Source: Deltaproteobacteria bacterium (GTDB taxonomy: Bacteria > Myxococcota > JADLHZ01). Taken from it: 64,000 nucleotides of DNA. Below the pieces are notes generated by a model that worked only from the letters and a program-made list of their open reading frames with translations, was not told the origin of the DNA and did not search any database. Position 1 is the stretch's first letter. Each line of letters starts with the position of its first letter. The stretch spans positions 1 through 64,000 of the forward strand of contig JADLHZ010000036.1 in the NCBI GenBank assembly GCA_020848545.1. Direction: 5' to 3'. Both the position numbers and the translations under genes were made by a program. Below are positions 7,857 through 15,920 of the stretch, in pieces.

Positions 7857-8139
7857 CGACGGCCTCGGCCACACCGAGGGTTTCGAGAATCAGACCGAGC
7901 TCATGCATGGCTTGCTCGGCGTCGGGGCGGTCCTTGATGAAGTCTCCGACCGCTAGGAAGGCCCGGCGGGCCGCCGCAATGCTTTCCTGGGTCTCGCGTA
8001 TGCCAGCGACCGCGGCTCGCAGCCGGTTCACGAGCTCCACGGGCACGCTGCCCGCCGGGCAGGTCTCAAAAATTGCTTCCACCAAGTCTTCGCCGTCATG
8101 CATTTGAACCTCATCAAACCAATTGTCCAACAATGGCAT
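7840..8139 (-). CDS. Hypothetical protein, 99 aa
   Basis: Acidic, mainly helical protein beginning MPLLDNWFDEVQMHDGEDL. No family is recognised. It follows the SHOCT membrane protein by 9 bases and is probably the last gene of the leftward envelope operon starting at 12280. Its 3' end overlaps the convergent gene at 7536-7856. Confidence 0.5.
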   Translation of the reverse strand: MPLLDNWFDEVQMHDGEDLVEAIFETCPAGSVPVELVNRLRAAVAGIRETQESIAAARRAFLAVGDFIKDRPDAEQAMHELGLILETLGVAEAVVSKGM

Positions 8140-8148
8140 ATCGACTTA

Positions 8149-8781
8149 TCAGCCGACCACCTTGGCTTTCGCTCGCTGAAATTCTTCCTCGGACAACACG
8201 CCCTGTTGTCGGAGGGCATGCAACTTTGCGAGCTCCTCGGAGATGCCGCCGCCCGGTGACGAAGACGCCGGCATCTGCCGCGCAGGCACCAGTTCACCTC
8301 GGTAGTACTCGTTTACGATTTCCTCGACGCGCCGAGCCTGCAGGCTGGCGACGACGAGCACGAGCGACAAGATGACGACGGACACGATGCCGACGGGAAT
8401 GAAGGCAACGCACAGGATGAACAAGACGACCATCAGGACCTTGTGCCGCCGGACGAGGATGTTGAAGCGCATGACCTTCCCGATGGCCTCGCGCCCGGCC
8501 TGTAGCTGCAGACTCGAATACTTCGTCTTGCCGGTCTCGATGAGCCGCTGAACCTCGTCGAGCAAGACCTCGTAGTCGGCGGCGTGCCCAATGGTGACGG
8601 CGTTCATCTTGGCGAGCGGCAATACGGACGTCGGCATGGGCCTGCCTTCCCTGGCGGCCGTCACTTCTTTGCGGATTCGCCAGGCCGCGACGAAGGCCAT
8701 GACCATCGTCACCGCCAAGCCGAGGAAGGCCACGGCAGCCGCCAACAAAATCAAGGCGATGACACTCTCGGGCTCGTCCAT
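8149..8781 (-). CDS. Membrane protein with C-terminal SHOCT domain
   Basis: 210 aa. One hydrophobic helix spans residues 8-34. A helical middle region follows, then two closely spaced hydrophobic stretches at about 118-148, a linker with a Pro/Ser/Gly-rich patch, and a C-terminal SHOCT motif (ISEELAKLHALRQQGVLSEE, then the FQRAKAKVV end). SHOCT is a short oligomerisation module. The protein is probably an inner-membrane component with the SHOCT domain in the cytoplasm. It lies in the same leftward operon as two lipoproteins and a PEGA protein. Confidence 0.7.
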   Translation of the reverse strand: MDEPESVIALILLAAAVAFLGLAVTMVMAFVAAWRIRKEVTAAREGRPMPTSVLPLAKMNAVTIGHAADYEVLLDEVQRLIETGKTKYSSLQLQAGREAIGKVMRFNILVRRHKVLMVVLFILCVAFIPVGIVSVVILSLVLVVASLQARRVEEIVNEYYRGELVPARQMPASSSPGGGISEELAKLHALRQQGVLSEEEFQRAKAKVVG

Positions 8782-8915
8782 TTTCTCTCCCTTGCGGCGT
8801 TGCCGCTCACTTCATCGCCGTCGTGGCGGACAAATCACGGGCAAGTTGGCCATCATCAGCTCGAAGTCGCTGCCCAGCTGCCGAACGCGCGCGGCGTGCG
8901 GCGCTGCTGCCACGA

Positions 8916-9497
8916 CTACCGGACTTCCTTGAGCTGGAAGATGGTGGCGACCGAGACAGCGTCGCCGGATTCTCGTTGGAGCTTGACTCTGCCCAGAGAG
9001 AGCCTCCACGTGCTGACTTCATCTTTGCGCACACTCTCGCAATGGCCGGGCGCCGTAGCGGTTTGCCCGGGCCGGACGTTGTAGCCGCAGGGAGAATCGG
9101 AGCAGAGAAACGCGCCTGCCTTGTTGTAGAGGTTGATGTTCACGCAAACCAAGGCGAGCAACCCGCTACTGCGATTGGTGAGGTCGATGTGCAAGTTGAC
9201 TCCGCCTATGCGGCTCTTCACGGACAAGACCTTCGCTTCGACAATCGCGCTCTCTAGACCGTAGTTCTTGATGAGCTCATCGCGCTGCTGTTGCGTTGCC
9301 GGGCTCGCGGGCTTGGCATCGCGGGCTTCAAGTTGGCGCTTCAGCTCAGCGACCTGTTGTCTGAGTTCGACGACGTCCGCACCTTCCCCGGAGGGTGCGG
9401 CACGCTGGCAGGCCGCTGCCAGCAGAAGCAACGCTGACGACGCAAGAGCTGGCGCCGCCGCCAAGGCGAGAGCCCGTCGTGCCCAGCGAGACCTCAT
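8916..9497 (-). CDS. Lipoprotein, 193 aa, with coiled coil
   Basis: Starts at ATG 9497, overlapping the upstream stop (ATGA). An Arg-rich N-terminus leads into a hydrophobic stretch ending in LLAAAC, a lipobox with the lipidated Cys near residue 29. A short coiled coil (VVELRQQVAELKRQLEARD) follows. The C-terminal part has a beta-rich look (GGVNLHIDLTNRSSG) and three Cys residues. No enzymatic family is recognised. Likely anchored to the outer membrane or the periplasmic face. Confidence 0.65.
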   Translation of the reverse strand: MRSRWARRALALAAAPALASSALLLLAAACQRAAPSGEGADVVELRQQVAELKRQLEARDAKPASPATQQQRDELIKNYGLESAIVEAKVLSVKSRIGGVNLHIDLTNRSSGLLALVCVNINLYNKAGAFLCSDSPCGYNVRPGQTATAPGHCESVRKDEVSTWRLSLGRVKLQRESGDAVSVATIFQLKEVR

Positions 9498-10876
9498 GGC
9501 AGCGCGGCCATCATCAGCGTGAAGTCGCTGACCCCGCCGCCATCGAGCCAGAAGGCCTTGCCGCCAGCGGTCGCGACGTCGGCGACGACGCCGCTGGTCA
9601 CGGCCAAGGTCGTGGAGTTGAACGTCGTTGACGTCGCCGCCCGAATCGGCGCCACGAAGACGCCGGCGTAGCTGCCGTCGAGCTGCGCCGACCAAACGAC
9701 GTGCGTGCCGGAGAGCGCGACGTCGCCAGCCGTCTTCACGTTGAATCCGAAGACCGTGTTGGTCGCGACCTCATAGAGCTTGATGGCACCGGGCTCCACC
9801 CAGGCAGCGTGCGTTGCCGTCGCCACTGCCTTGCTGCACTTCTGGGGCGCCGAGCGAACTTCTTGGAAGGACATGTCCGTGGAGGTCGCCGTCAGCAAGC
9901 CGAATTTGACGACGCCGCGCGGTGTCCAAAAGAGGCGGTTGGCGCTCAGGGCCAACGAGCTCGGCGAGTCCTGGTTCGTAAACCAGTCGGTGACGGCACC
10001 ACCGGCGGTCGAGGCCCGATGTACGCCATCGCCAAGCATGTAGAGGTTTCCGCCAAGGACCTGGATTCCGCCCTCGTACTTGCTGCCCGAGATGATGACG
10101 GTCGACTGCCCGCCAGCGAGCGGTGCCCGTGCCACTGGTCCATAGGCCACGTAGATGTTGCTGGCGTCGGTTGCGACGGCAACGCCGCGGATGAGCGACG
10201 CCACCGATGACGGCAGCTCGAAGAGCACCGAAGGTGTGGCACCAGATGCCGCGTCGTAGCGCCAGAGCTTCCCCGGGCCTTGGGTGCCTAGCTGCGACAG
10301 CCAATAGACCTTGCCATCGGCGGGCACCTGAAGTGCACGCGCATTCGGAAATCCACCTGCCACAGCAGTGCCGCTCGGAGTCGTCGGCTGAGAGTCGTTG
10401 CTGCCGGTGTCTGATGTTCCCGTCATCACCGGCGTGGGAACCGGCGGCGGCGTGTCTGCGCAGCTGCTCACCGCGGAGGCATCGGGAACGCAGGTGCCGC
10501 CACAAACAGACGGCTGCTTCCCCGTGCACAAGTTCATGGCCTGGCTGACATCGAGGCCTTCGCGTCGATTGGCCGACTCCGACAGCGTGAAGCCAAGCTG
10601 ACCGACGAGGCGACCTCCAAGAAAAGCACGGACTGCGACTGACGTCGGCCAAGTGGGACTACCTATTGCCAAGGTCTGTGGCAGCTGCGTGGACTTGGGC
10701 TGTACAGGGATAAATCTCAGACTGTCCGCCTGCCCGTCGATGCTGAGCTCCAGCTGGTCGAAGGTGCCGGTGCCGTCGAGCGAGAGCACGATGCACTTGC
10801 CGTCGACCCCCGCGCACGGGTTGCACGCCGTGAAGACAAGGACGCCGACAGCAACGAGCAGCATCAAGCTCTTCAT
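9494..10876 (-). CDS. Lipoprotein with beta-propeller-like repeats, 460 aa
   Basis: The N-terminal signal ends in the lipobox VFTAC. Residues about 20-105 form a beta-rich domain. A Cys-rich segment (CTGKQPSVCGGTC), a Pro/Thr/Ser linker and then a long region of repeated strand patterns follow (KVYWLSQLG, NIYVAYGPVARAPL, NLYMLGDGVHRAS, RLFWTPRGVVK, AFWLDGGG). These resemble blades of a beta-propeller of the kind found in myxobacterial surface lipoproteins. It begins 6 bases after the PEGA gene and overlaps the next lipoprotein gene by 4 bases. Confidence 0.65.
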   Translation of the reverse strand: MKSLMLLVAVGVLVFTACNPCAGVDGKCIVLSLDGTGTFDQLELSIDGQADSLRFIPVQPKSTQLPQTLAIGSPTWPTSVAVRAFLGGRLVGQLGFTLSESANRREGLDVSQAMNLCTGKQPSVCGGTCVPDASAVSSCADTPPPVPTPVMTGTSDTGSNDSQPTTPSGTAVAGGFPNARALQVPADGKVYWLSQLGTQGPGKLWRYDAASGATPSVLFELPSSVASLIRGVAVATDASNIYVAYGPVARAPLAGGQSTVIISGSKYEGGIQVLGGNLYMLGDGVHRASTAGGAVTDWFTNQDSPSSLALSANRLFWTPRGVVKFGLLTATSTDMSFQEVRSAPQKCSKAVATATHAAWVEPGAIKLYEVATNTVFGFNVKTAGDVALSGTHVVWSAQLDGSYAGVFVAPIRAATSTTFNSTTLAVTSGVVADVATAGGKAFWLDGGGVSDFTLMMAALP

Positions 10877-10882
10877 CGTTCC

Positions 10883-12280
10883 TCAGAATTGGGCAACGCC
10901 GAGGCGGTTCGCCGGCGGCAGAGTCAGCGGCAGGACCACGGCCAACGTGACGGCGAGTATCCCCAGCGGAATGCCCACTCCCCACAGCACCTTCGAGACC
11001 GTGGCGTTTCGGCGTTGCCTCTTCTCATCCTCATCGCGAAAGTCGACGGCCGGCAGATTTCGCGAGCTTCTCGTGTTGGCTTCGCTGAGGCGTTCGAGGC
11101 GCACCTGCAGGTTCGCCACCTTCTGCTCTTCAAGGCTCAGGCTGCGAATCCAGGGGACGTAGCCATCCTTCGTGACCTCAATGGCGCGCGCGCAGACCGG
11201 TACCGTGATGGCGCTCAGCGTGTCTCCGTAGTCCTTGCCGTCTATTCGCACCGAGGCCCGGACGTCGTTGCCTGTCTCGTCGCTGGCCACGACGCGAAGA
11301 CCGCCAAGGCGCGGCCGAAACTGCCAATCGACCTGCGTCTCATTGCCCTTCCTGATAACCACCTGCTGTACCTGGTCCTGGAAGCACTTCGAACGGACGG
11401 CGAGCTCATAGTTACCTGGCGCCAACTCGTGCTTCTTCACCGGCGGCCGAAGTGCCGTGGCGTTGTTCAACATGACCGGCTCGCCGGTGGTGTTTGCCGT
11501 CAGGGTCAGCCACCCAAACTGCTCGCCGAGCCGCCAGGTGACGGTTTGGTCCACGGCACCGATGGTCACTGAGTTCCTGCGGTCTTCGTAGCGTTCAAGA
11601 TGCATCGAGACGACGTGTTGGCCGACCGCGACCTTCACTGAGCACGGCGTGCGCTGGCAGCGGAGCTGCTCGTCGACGATGACGACGGCGCCGGGCGGTT
11701 GGCTTTCGAAGCTGACGATGACCTCTGTGCCACCTGCCGGCGCCTGCCAGGTGCCAGATGATGCTGCGGGACGCGGTCGTTCGACGAGCCCATAGAGGTC
11801 ATCGACGAGCGGCCCGATGAATTCGAGCAGCTCCTTGTCGGGCGCGCCGTCAACACGGCGAACGGAGTCCTTGATGACCTTGGCGTTGCGCGCGTCTAGA
11901 CGCCGCAGGCTCACGACGAGGGCCGTGCCAATCCGGGCGACATCGCCGGTCAGGATTTCATCGACGCCGAGACTGCCGCCGAGCTCGACGATGCACGTCG
12001 ACTTGTCGCAGCCGAGGACGTCCTTGGCCTTCTCAAGCCCGAGCAGCGTCTCGATGTCGGCTTTGCCAATGACCTCGTGGCGACGACCGCGCAGCTCGCT
12101 TTGTATCAGCACGGCGAAGAGCTCAACTTGCCCCGCCTCGATGCCGACCCGAGGCATGACGTTGAGGACCGCTATCTTCCGCGGCTTCGTCGCTTCGGCC
12201 GCGGCGACGCCACGCGCCCACAGCGAAGCGAGCAGAAGCAGATGTAGCGACAACACGCTCCGGCGTTCCGTGACTCGCAT
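10883..12280 (-). CDS. PEGA-domain protein with signal peptide and C-terminal membrane anchor
   Basis: 465 aa from ATG 12280 (GGGGA ribosome binding site). A signal peptide covers about residues 1-27. A FlgO/CsgG-like segment follows (RKIAVLNVMPRVGIEAGQ, DEILTGDVARIGTALVVS), which usually builds a periplasmic domain. PEGA-type strands come next (FESQPPGAVVIVDEQLRC and two further units). A membrane helix lies near residues 430-455. It is the first gene of the leftward operon and is transcribed divergently from the HTH regulator at 12346. Confidence 0.72.
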   Translation of the reverse strand: MRVTERRSVLSLHLLLLASLWARGVAAAEATKPRKIAVLNVMPRVGIEAGQVELFAVLIQSELRGRRHEVIGKADIETLLGLEKAKDVLGCDKSTCIVELGGSLGVDEILTGDVARIGTALVVSLRRLDARNAKVIKDSVRRVDGAPDKELLEFIGPLVDDLYGLVERPRPAASSGTWQAPAGGTEVIVSFESQPPGAVVIVDEQLRCQRTPCSVKVAVGQHVVSMHLERYEDRRNSVTIGAVDQTVTWRLGEQFGWLTLTANTTGEPVMLNNATALRPPVKKHELAPGNYELAVRSKCFQDQVQQVVIRKGNETQVDWQFRPRLGGLRVVASDETGNDVRASVRIDGKDYGDTLSAITVPVCARAIEVTKDGYVPWIRSLSLEEQKVANLQVRLERLSEANTRSSRNLPAVDFRDEDEKRQRRNATVSKVLWGVGIPLGILAVTLAVVLPLTLPPANRLGVAQF

Positions 12281-12345
12281 GGATTCCCCGATGTTAACCT
12301 TTGGGTGTATGTTTATCCAGCGCAACGTCGCGGCAATCGCTGGCG

Positions 12346-12633
12346 GTGCCGAAGGAAAACCCAGCCGCCGACAAATTTGTGAAAGCCGTTGGGCGGCGCA
12401 TCTTCGAGTTGCGACGCAAAGCCCAGCTAACGCAGGCCCTGCTCGCTGAGCAGATTGACGTCAGCACGCCGTACCAGGCCCGTGTCGAAGGCGGGACCGA
12501 GAACCTCACGCTGAAGACGTTGCACAAGTACGCCCTGGCCTTTGGCGTCCGACCGCATCAGCTGCTGCTGACGCCACGCTCGACGAAGGTGAAGACAGGT
12601 CGACCGCGGTCGAAGAGGTCAACGGCGCGCTAG
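12346..12633 (+). CDS. XRE-family HTH transcriptional regulator
   Basis: About 95 aa from GTG 12346. A Cro/C1-type helix-turn-helix spans residues about 10-68 (VGRRIFELRRKAQLTQALLA, then QARVEGGTENLTLKTLHKYA), and the tail is basic. The start is uncertain; TTG 12301 would add 15 residues. It is divergent from the PEGA/lipoprotein operon, separated by 65 bases, and is the obvious candidate to regulate it. Its 3' end overlaps the convergent gene 12619-13254 by 15 bases. Confidence 0.8.
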   Translation: MPKENPAADKFVKAVGRRIFELRRKAQLTQALLAEQIDVSTPYQARVEGGTENLTLKTLHKYALAFGVRPHQLLLTPRSTKVKTGRPRSKRSTAR

Positions 12634-13254
12634 GCCCTCAGGCGCTTCGGCAAGACCCGAGACGAGCTCATCGACCTGGTTCCAAATCCCAGCGCAGAAT
12701 TCCGTCAGCTCTTCCTCATCGCCAGGCACGTCCTGAGTCCTGGCCGCTAGGTGCAGCGCTTCCTCGGCCCGCTCATCGGCGGCGGCGGCGACCCGGGGTG
12801 CGACGTCGCGGAAGCGGAAGGCGAGGGCGACGAGCTCTCGATGCAGATTTCCAAGTAGGCGCTGCGCTGGCTTCATGTCCTCGAATGGGTCTTGCTGTGA
12901 AATCTCGCCGAGCCAGCTTTCGTAGGTCTCTTGCAAGACCATGAGCCAGCCGACCGCCGTGAACGTTTCGACGGCGCTCCGGTCGGACGCCCAGCTGCGG
13001 TCTCGCAAGAAGTCACGGCATGTCTGACGCCGGCGCAACATCTTGGTGCTGCTCGTCGAGATGTTCGCCAGCCGGCGCCTGTCGGCGTCGTTGATGGGGC
13101 CCGTCAGGAAGGGCGGCCGCATGGTGCCCGCGGTCTCCAGGACGACGACGGCATCGTTCCCCCAGGCCAGGGTCATGATGCGCTGTTCACGGGGATGGTC
13201 TGAGTCGCCGGAGCGGTCGAGCAACAGGAGGTCGTAGACGGCGGGTTCCTGCAT
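12619..13254 (-). CDS. Hypothetical protein, 211 aa
   Basis: Cytoplasmic, mostly helical protein beginning MQEPAVYDLLLLDRSGDSDH. The N-terminal 60 residues have alternating strands (IMTLAWGNDAVVVLETAGT); the rest is helical and acidic (FRFRDVAPRVAAAADERAEE). No family is recognised. It has its own AT-rich upstream region at 13255-13582 and converges on the HTH regulator. Confidence 0.5.
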   Translation of the reverse strand: MQEPAVYDLLLLDRSGDSDHPREQRIMTLAWGNDAVVVLETAGTMRPPFLTGPINDADRRRLANISTSSTKMLRRRQTCRDFLRDRSWASDRSAVETFTAVGWLMVLQETYESWLGEISQQDPFEDMKPAQRLLGNLHRELVALAFRFRDVAPRVAAAADERAEEALHLAARTQDVPGDEEELTEFCAGIWNQVDELVSGLAEAPEGLARR

Positions 13255-13582
13255 CGAGGAACGGTAGCACGAGGGCGTCGCTTGATGGCGGCCAATAATT
13301 CAGGCCGCTGCAGAAAAATGGGAGAAAAATGATTTTTGAGGGCCGGAAATTGGTCCCGATTTTTTGTGAATATTGTCGGAATTTTTCGCCACGACGGGCG
13401 GACGCCCATCATCACTTGGCTCCGTCTCGGCACCCAATCTTCTCCAGGCCGGAGACCCGCTGCGTCGCGAGCACGCAGATGTCAGAGGCCTCGCTTTTGC
13501 TCGCCTGCCGGGAGGTGCCGCCGTGTATCTTCGCCGCCTTCGACGCACTGGACCGCGGCGCCACTTATGCACGTCGCAGACA
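13255..13582. other. Non-coding, partly AT-rich spacer
   Basis: 328 bases between the FHA gene and the leftward gene starting at 13254. Positions 13310-13390 are unusually AT-rich for this window, with runs such as GGAGAAAAATGATTTTTGAG containing a small GAAAAAT/ATTTTT inverted repeat. A promoter for the 12619-13254 gene is likely here, but no convincing hexamer pair was found. Open frames on both strands show no coding character. Confidence 0.5.
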
Positions 13583-14476
13583 TCACGCGGGCGGGTGAAC
13601 CGAAAGCCTCAGCTTCTCGCCAAGTAGGAACACGTCGCCAGCCTCCAGGTGCTTGATGCGCATCTCGCCGAGCGCCTCGTGCTCGGTGCCGTTCGTGGTC
13701 CCGGCATCCGCGAGGTAGGGCTCGCCGTCGATGGTGAGAATCACGGCGTGAATCCGCGACAGCCCGGGCATCTCCATACCGACGCGGCGCGGAAAGTCAC
13801 ACCGCCGATGACGGCCGATGAGCACGCCCTTGGCGAGGGTTGTTGCGCCAGGCCGGAACTCCGTGACCGCATCGGGCCACTGAAGCCGATACCTGAAGAG
13901 CTCGGGCGGCGACGAGAACTCCGCTGCCGGCTGCGGCGCCGTGGTGCTGCCGATGAACGCCGTCGTCGACAGCAGCGGCATCGGCGTGCCCGCGATGATG
14001 ATGACCATGCCGCCGACCTGCAGGACGACCGGCAACGTGAGGGTGGCGCTCTCGATGGGGTGGCCATCGACGGTGCTCGTTCCGGCAGCTGCTCGCAGGT
14101 CAACGTACTTGATGACGTCGGGGCGCCTGGCCGTCTGCACAATCAGCGCCTGGCGCAGAGCAAAATCTGGGGCACCGAGATGAGCATCGACGCTGGGGTG
14201 GCGGCCGACGACCACAGTCTGAGTGGCAACATCACCGAGTGTATGCACGGCCTGGCGTCGGATGCGGCCGCGAGCATCCATGATGGCGACGGCCAGACCG
14301 TGGTCTTGATGTTCAGCTGCGCCAGCAAGGAAGGCGGCAAGCTCGGCCTGAGCTCTGGCTGTCGCCATGACTTCCGGCCAGCGTTGCGGCCGATGCCGGA
14401 TGTCGACGACGGTGGCTTTGAGCCAGTCGACGTCGTGCAGCCCCGGCCGAGCTCGGCCGCCAACGAAGGTCACCAC
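13583..14476 (-). CDS. Tandem FHA-domain protein
   Basis: 297 aa. Two forkhead-associated units are visible. The first, at about residues 80-165, is divergent (VVVGRHPSVD). The second, at about 215-295, is canonical: LIGRHRRCD, SRIHAVI and GTTNGT, the Gly-Arg, Ser-x-x-His and Asn-Gly signatures of phosphothreonine binding. The N-terminal 70 residues are unassigned. No kinase gene lies within the element. It starts with GTG 14476, 10 bases after the serine recombinase stop, and is probably in the same leftward operon. Confidence 0.75.
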   Translation of the reverse strand: MVTFVGGRARPGLHDVDWLKATVVDIRHRPQRWPEVMATARAQAELAAFLAGAAEHQDHGLAVAIMDARGRIRRQAVHTLGDVATQTVVVGRHPSVDAHLGAPDFALRQALIVQTARRPDVIKYVDLRAAAGTSTVDGHPIESATLTLPVVLQVGGMVIIIAGTPMPLLSTTAFIGSTTAPQPAAEFSSPPELFRYRLQWPDAVTEFRPGATTLAKGVLIGRHRRCDFPRRVGMEMPGLSRIHAVILTIDGEPYLADAGTTNGTEHEALGEMRIKHLEAGDVFLLGEKLRLSVHPPA

Positions 14477-14486
14477 AGGCCGGTCG

Positions 14487-15158
14487 TCACGATGGACCGC
14501 AAGTAGAAGAAGGGACCGCCCCCGGGTCGGGCGGCATCGAGGCGTCGGTTTTTCTGCCCGAATTCGGCGTAGTATTTCGGACCGCCGCGAGCGCCCTGAT
14601 AACCGTCGTCTTCGGAACCCTCATGGTGACGGCAATCTGGCGCAAGCTCATGCCCTGCTCGCGGAGCTTCATCAACTGCACACGCTCGCCATCCCGAAGC
14701 CTGCTCGGTCGTCCCCACGGGCGTCCTTCGGCTTCGAGGCGCATCCGCGCCGCGGCTACGCGCTCGCCAATGACTTGGCGCTCGGCCTTTGCGCTCCACG
14801 CGAGCACCGCCAAGATGATTTCGGCCGCAGGCCCCGCGAGGTCGAAGCCGTCGCCGATGCTCACCAGCTGGCAACCATGGGCGTGGAGCTCCTCGATGAC
14901 CTCGAATGTGTCGCGGATGCCGCTGCGGGTGAGGCGGTCGAGCCGGTAGACGTAGATTTTGCTGACGATGCCGGCGCGGACGTCGGCACGCAGGCGCTGC
15001 AGCTCCGGGCGCGCCAGCGTCTTGCCACTCATCTTCTCATCGTACCATGACGTGATGGTGTCGCCGCGGGCCGCGGCCGCACGCTCGATGGCGGCGCGCT
15101 GCGTCGCTGACTCCTGGCTCTTCGAAGAAATCCTCATGTACCCGATGGCTGCGCTCAC
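14487..15158 (-). CDS. Serine recombinase (resolvase/invertase family)
   Basis: 223 aa. IGYMRISSKSQES carries the nucleophile Ser (position 11 from the GTG start). YRLDRLTRSGIRDTFEVIEE and the following helix E region match small serine recombinases, and the C-terminus has a resolvase-type HTH (GMSLRQIAVTMRVPKTTVIR). GTG 15158 has GGAGG seven bases upstream and overlaps the preceding stop (GTGA). Possible roles are dimer resolution of a circular form or inversion of a segment. No transposase partner or terminal inverted repeats were seen. Confidence 0.88.
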   Translation of the reverse strand: MSAAIGYMRISSKSQESATQRAAIERAAAARGDTITSWYDEKMSGKTLARPELQRLRADVRAGIVSKIYVYRLDRLTRSGIRDTFEVIEELHAHGCQLVSIGDGFDLAGPAAEIILAVLAWSAKAERQVIGERVAAARMRLEAEGRPWGRPSRLRDGERVQLMKLREQGMSLRQIAVTMRVPKTTVIRALAAVRNTTPNSGRKTDASMPPDPGAVPSSTCGPS

Positions 15159-15475
15159 GTGCTGACCTCCAGGGTGCAAACAGTGATGGCAGTTGGAAAC
15201 AGCTTGCCCGCGCTCCAGCGGACTTGAAGGCCGCCGACCAGAGTGCCATCGGCCCGCTGCCGGAAATTCGCGGCCGGCCTGGCGAGCCGTGCGTGGTAGA
15301 GAAGCGCACGGACACCTTCGACGGCTACGCTGTCGCAGCTGACGGCGCGGCCGATTTCCAAATCAGCGGCGACAACGGGGAGGGTGCGGCCGCCCACGGT
15401 ATTCACGAGCGAGCGCTGGGTGACGTGCTCGACGATGATGATGACGTCGCGGGTGACCGCCCTGTTGGCGCTCAT
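15155..15475 (-). CDS. Hypothetical protein, 106 aa
   Basis: Begins MSANRAVTRDVIIIVEHVTQ; beta-rich with alternating hydrophobic strands. No family is recognised. It overlaps its neighbours by 4 bases on both sides (ATGA upstream, GTGA to the serine recombinase), so it belongs to the recombinase/FHA transcription unit. Confidence 0.55.
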   Translation of the reverse strand: MSANRAVTRDVIIIVEHVTQRSLVNTVGGRTLPVVAADLEIGRAVSCDSVAVEGVRALLYHARLARPAANFRQRADGTLVGGLQVRWSAGKLFPTAITVCTLEVST

Positions 15476-15852
15476 CGGCGACCTCGCTTGCTCCTCGGCG
15501 ACACCTTGGTCTCGGCGCCGCGGTTTTTTGCGCGCTCGAAGGTGTGCCTGCTGTCCCAGGGCGAGAGCACAAGGTCCTGGCCCTCGATGGGCAGCGCCGG
15601 CGCCTGGTTCCCGGCCGTCCTCACTCCACGGGCATCGACATCACCACGCATCGCCGCCTGGATGCTCAGGGTATGGGTCACCAAGAGGTCCAAGATGCTG
15701 GCCGCGGCCTCCAGTGCCTGCATCTCCTCGCGCCTGTCGTTTAGGTGGTCGCCGATGACGACGCGCACGAGCAGGCGCACGCCCGCGGCGGCGTCCCCAA
15801 GTTGCGAGACCGCTAATGCCAGGCTGATGCCCTGTCGTTCTCGTGCAACCAT
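15472..15852 (-). CDS. Hypothetical protein, about 126 aa
   Basis: Preferred start ATG 15852 (MVARERQGISLALAVSQLGD). The N-terminal two thirds are helical (NDRREEMQALEAAASILDLL) and the C-terminus is very basic (KNRGAETKVSPRSKRGRR). It may bind nucleic acid, but no family is recognised. It is the first gene of the leftward recombinase unit and overlaps the next gene by 4 bases. Confidence 0.5.
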   Translation of the reverse strand: MVARERQGISLALAVSQLGDAAAGVRLLVRVVIGDHLNDRREEMQALEAAASILDLLVTHTLSIQAAMRGDVDARGVRTAGNQAPALPIEGQDLVLSPWDSRHTFERAKNRGAETKVSPRSKRGRR

Positions 15853-15920
15853 TGCGCGACCTCCCAAGCGTTGAGCTGCGCTTCAGTTCTCACTCAGGGC
15901 GCAGCCGTTGACGCCATCAC

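Noticed and set aside
14487-15158. Transposon with serine transposase
   Set aside because: The protein has resolvase length and HTH, and no terminal inverted repeats or partner transposase gene were found nearby.
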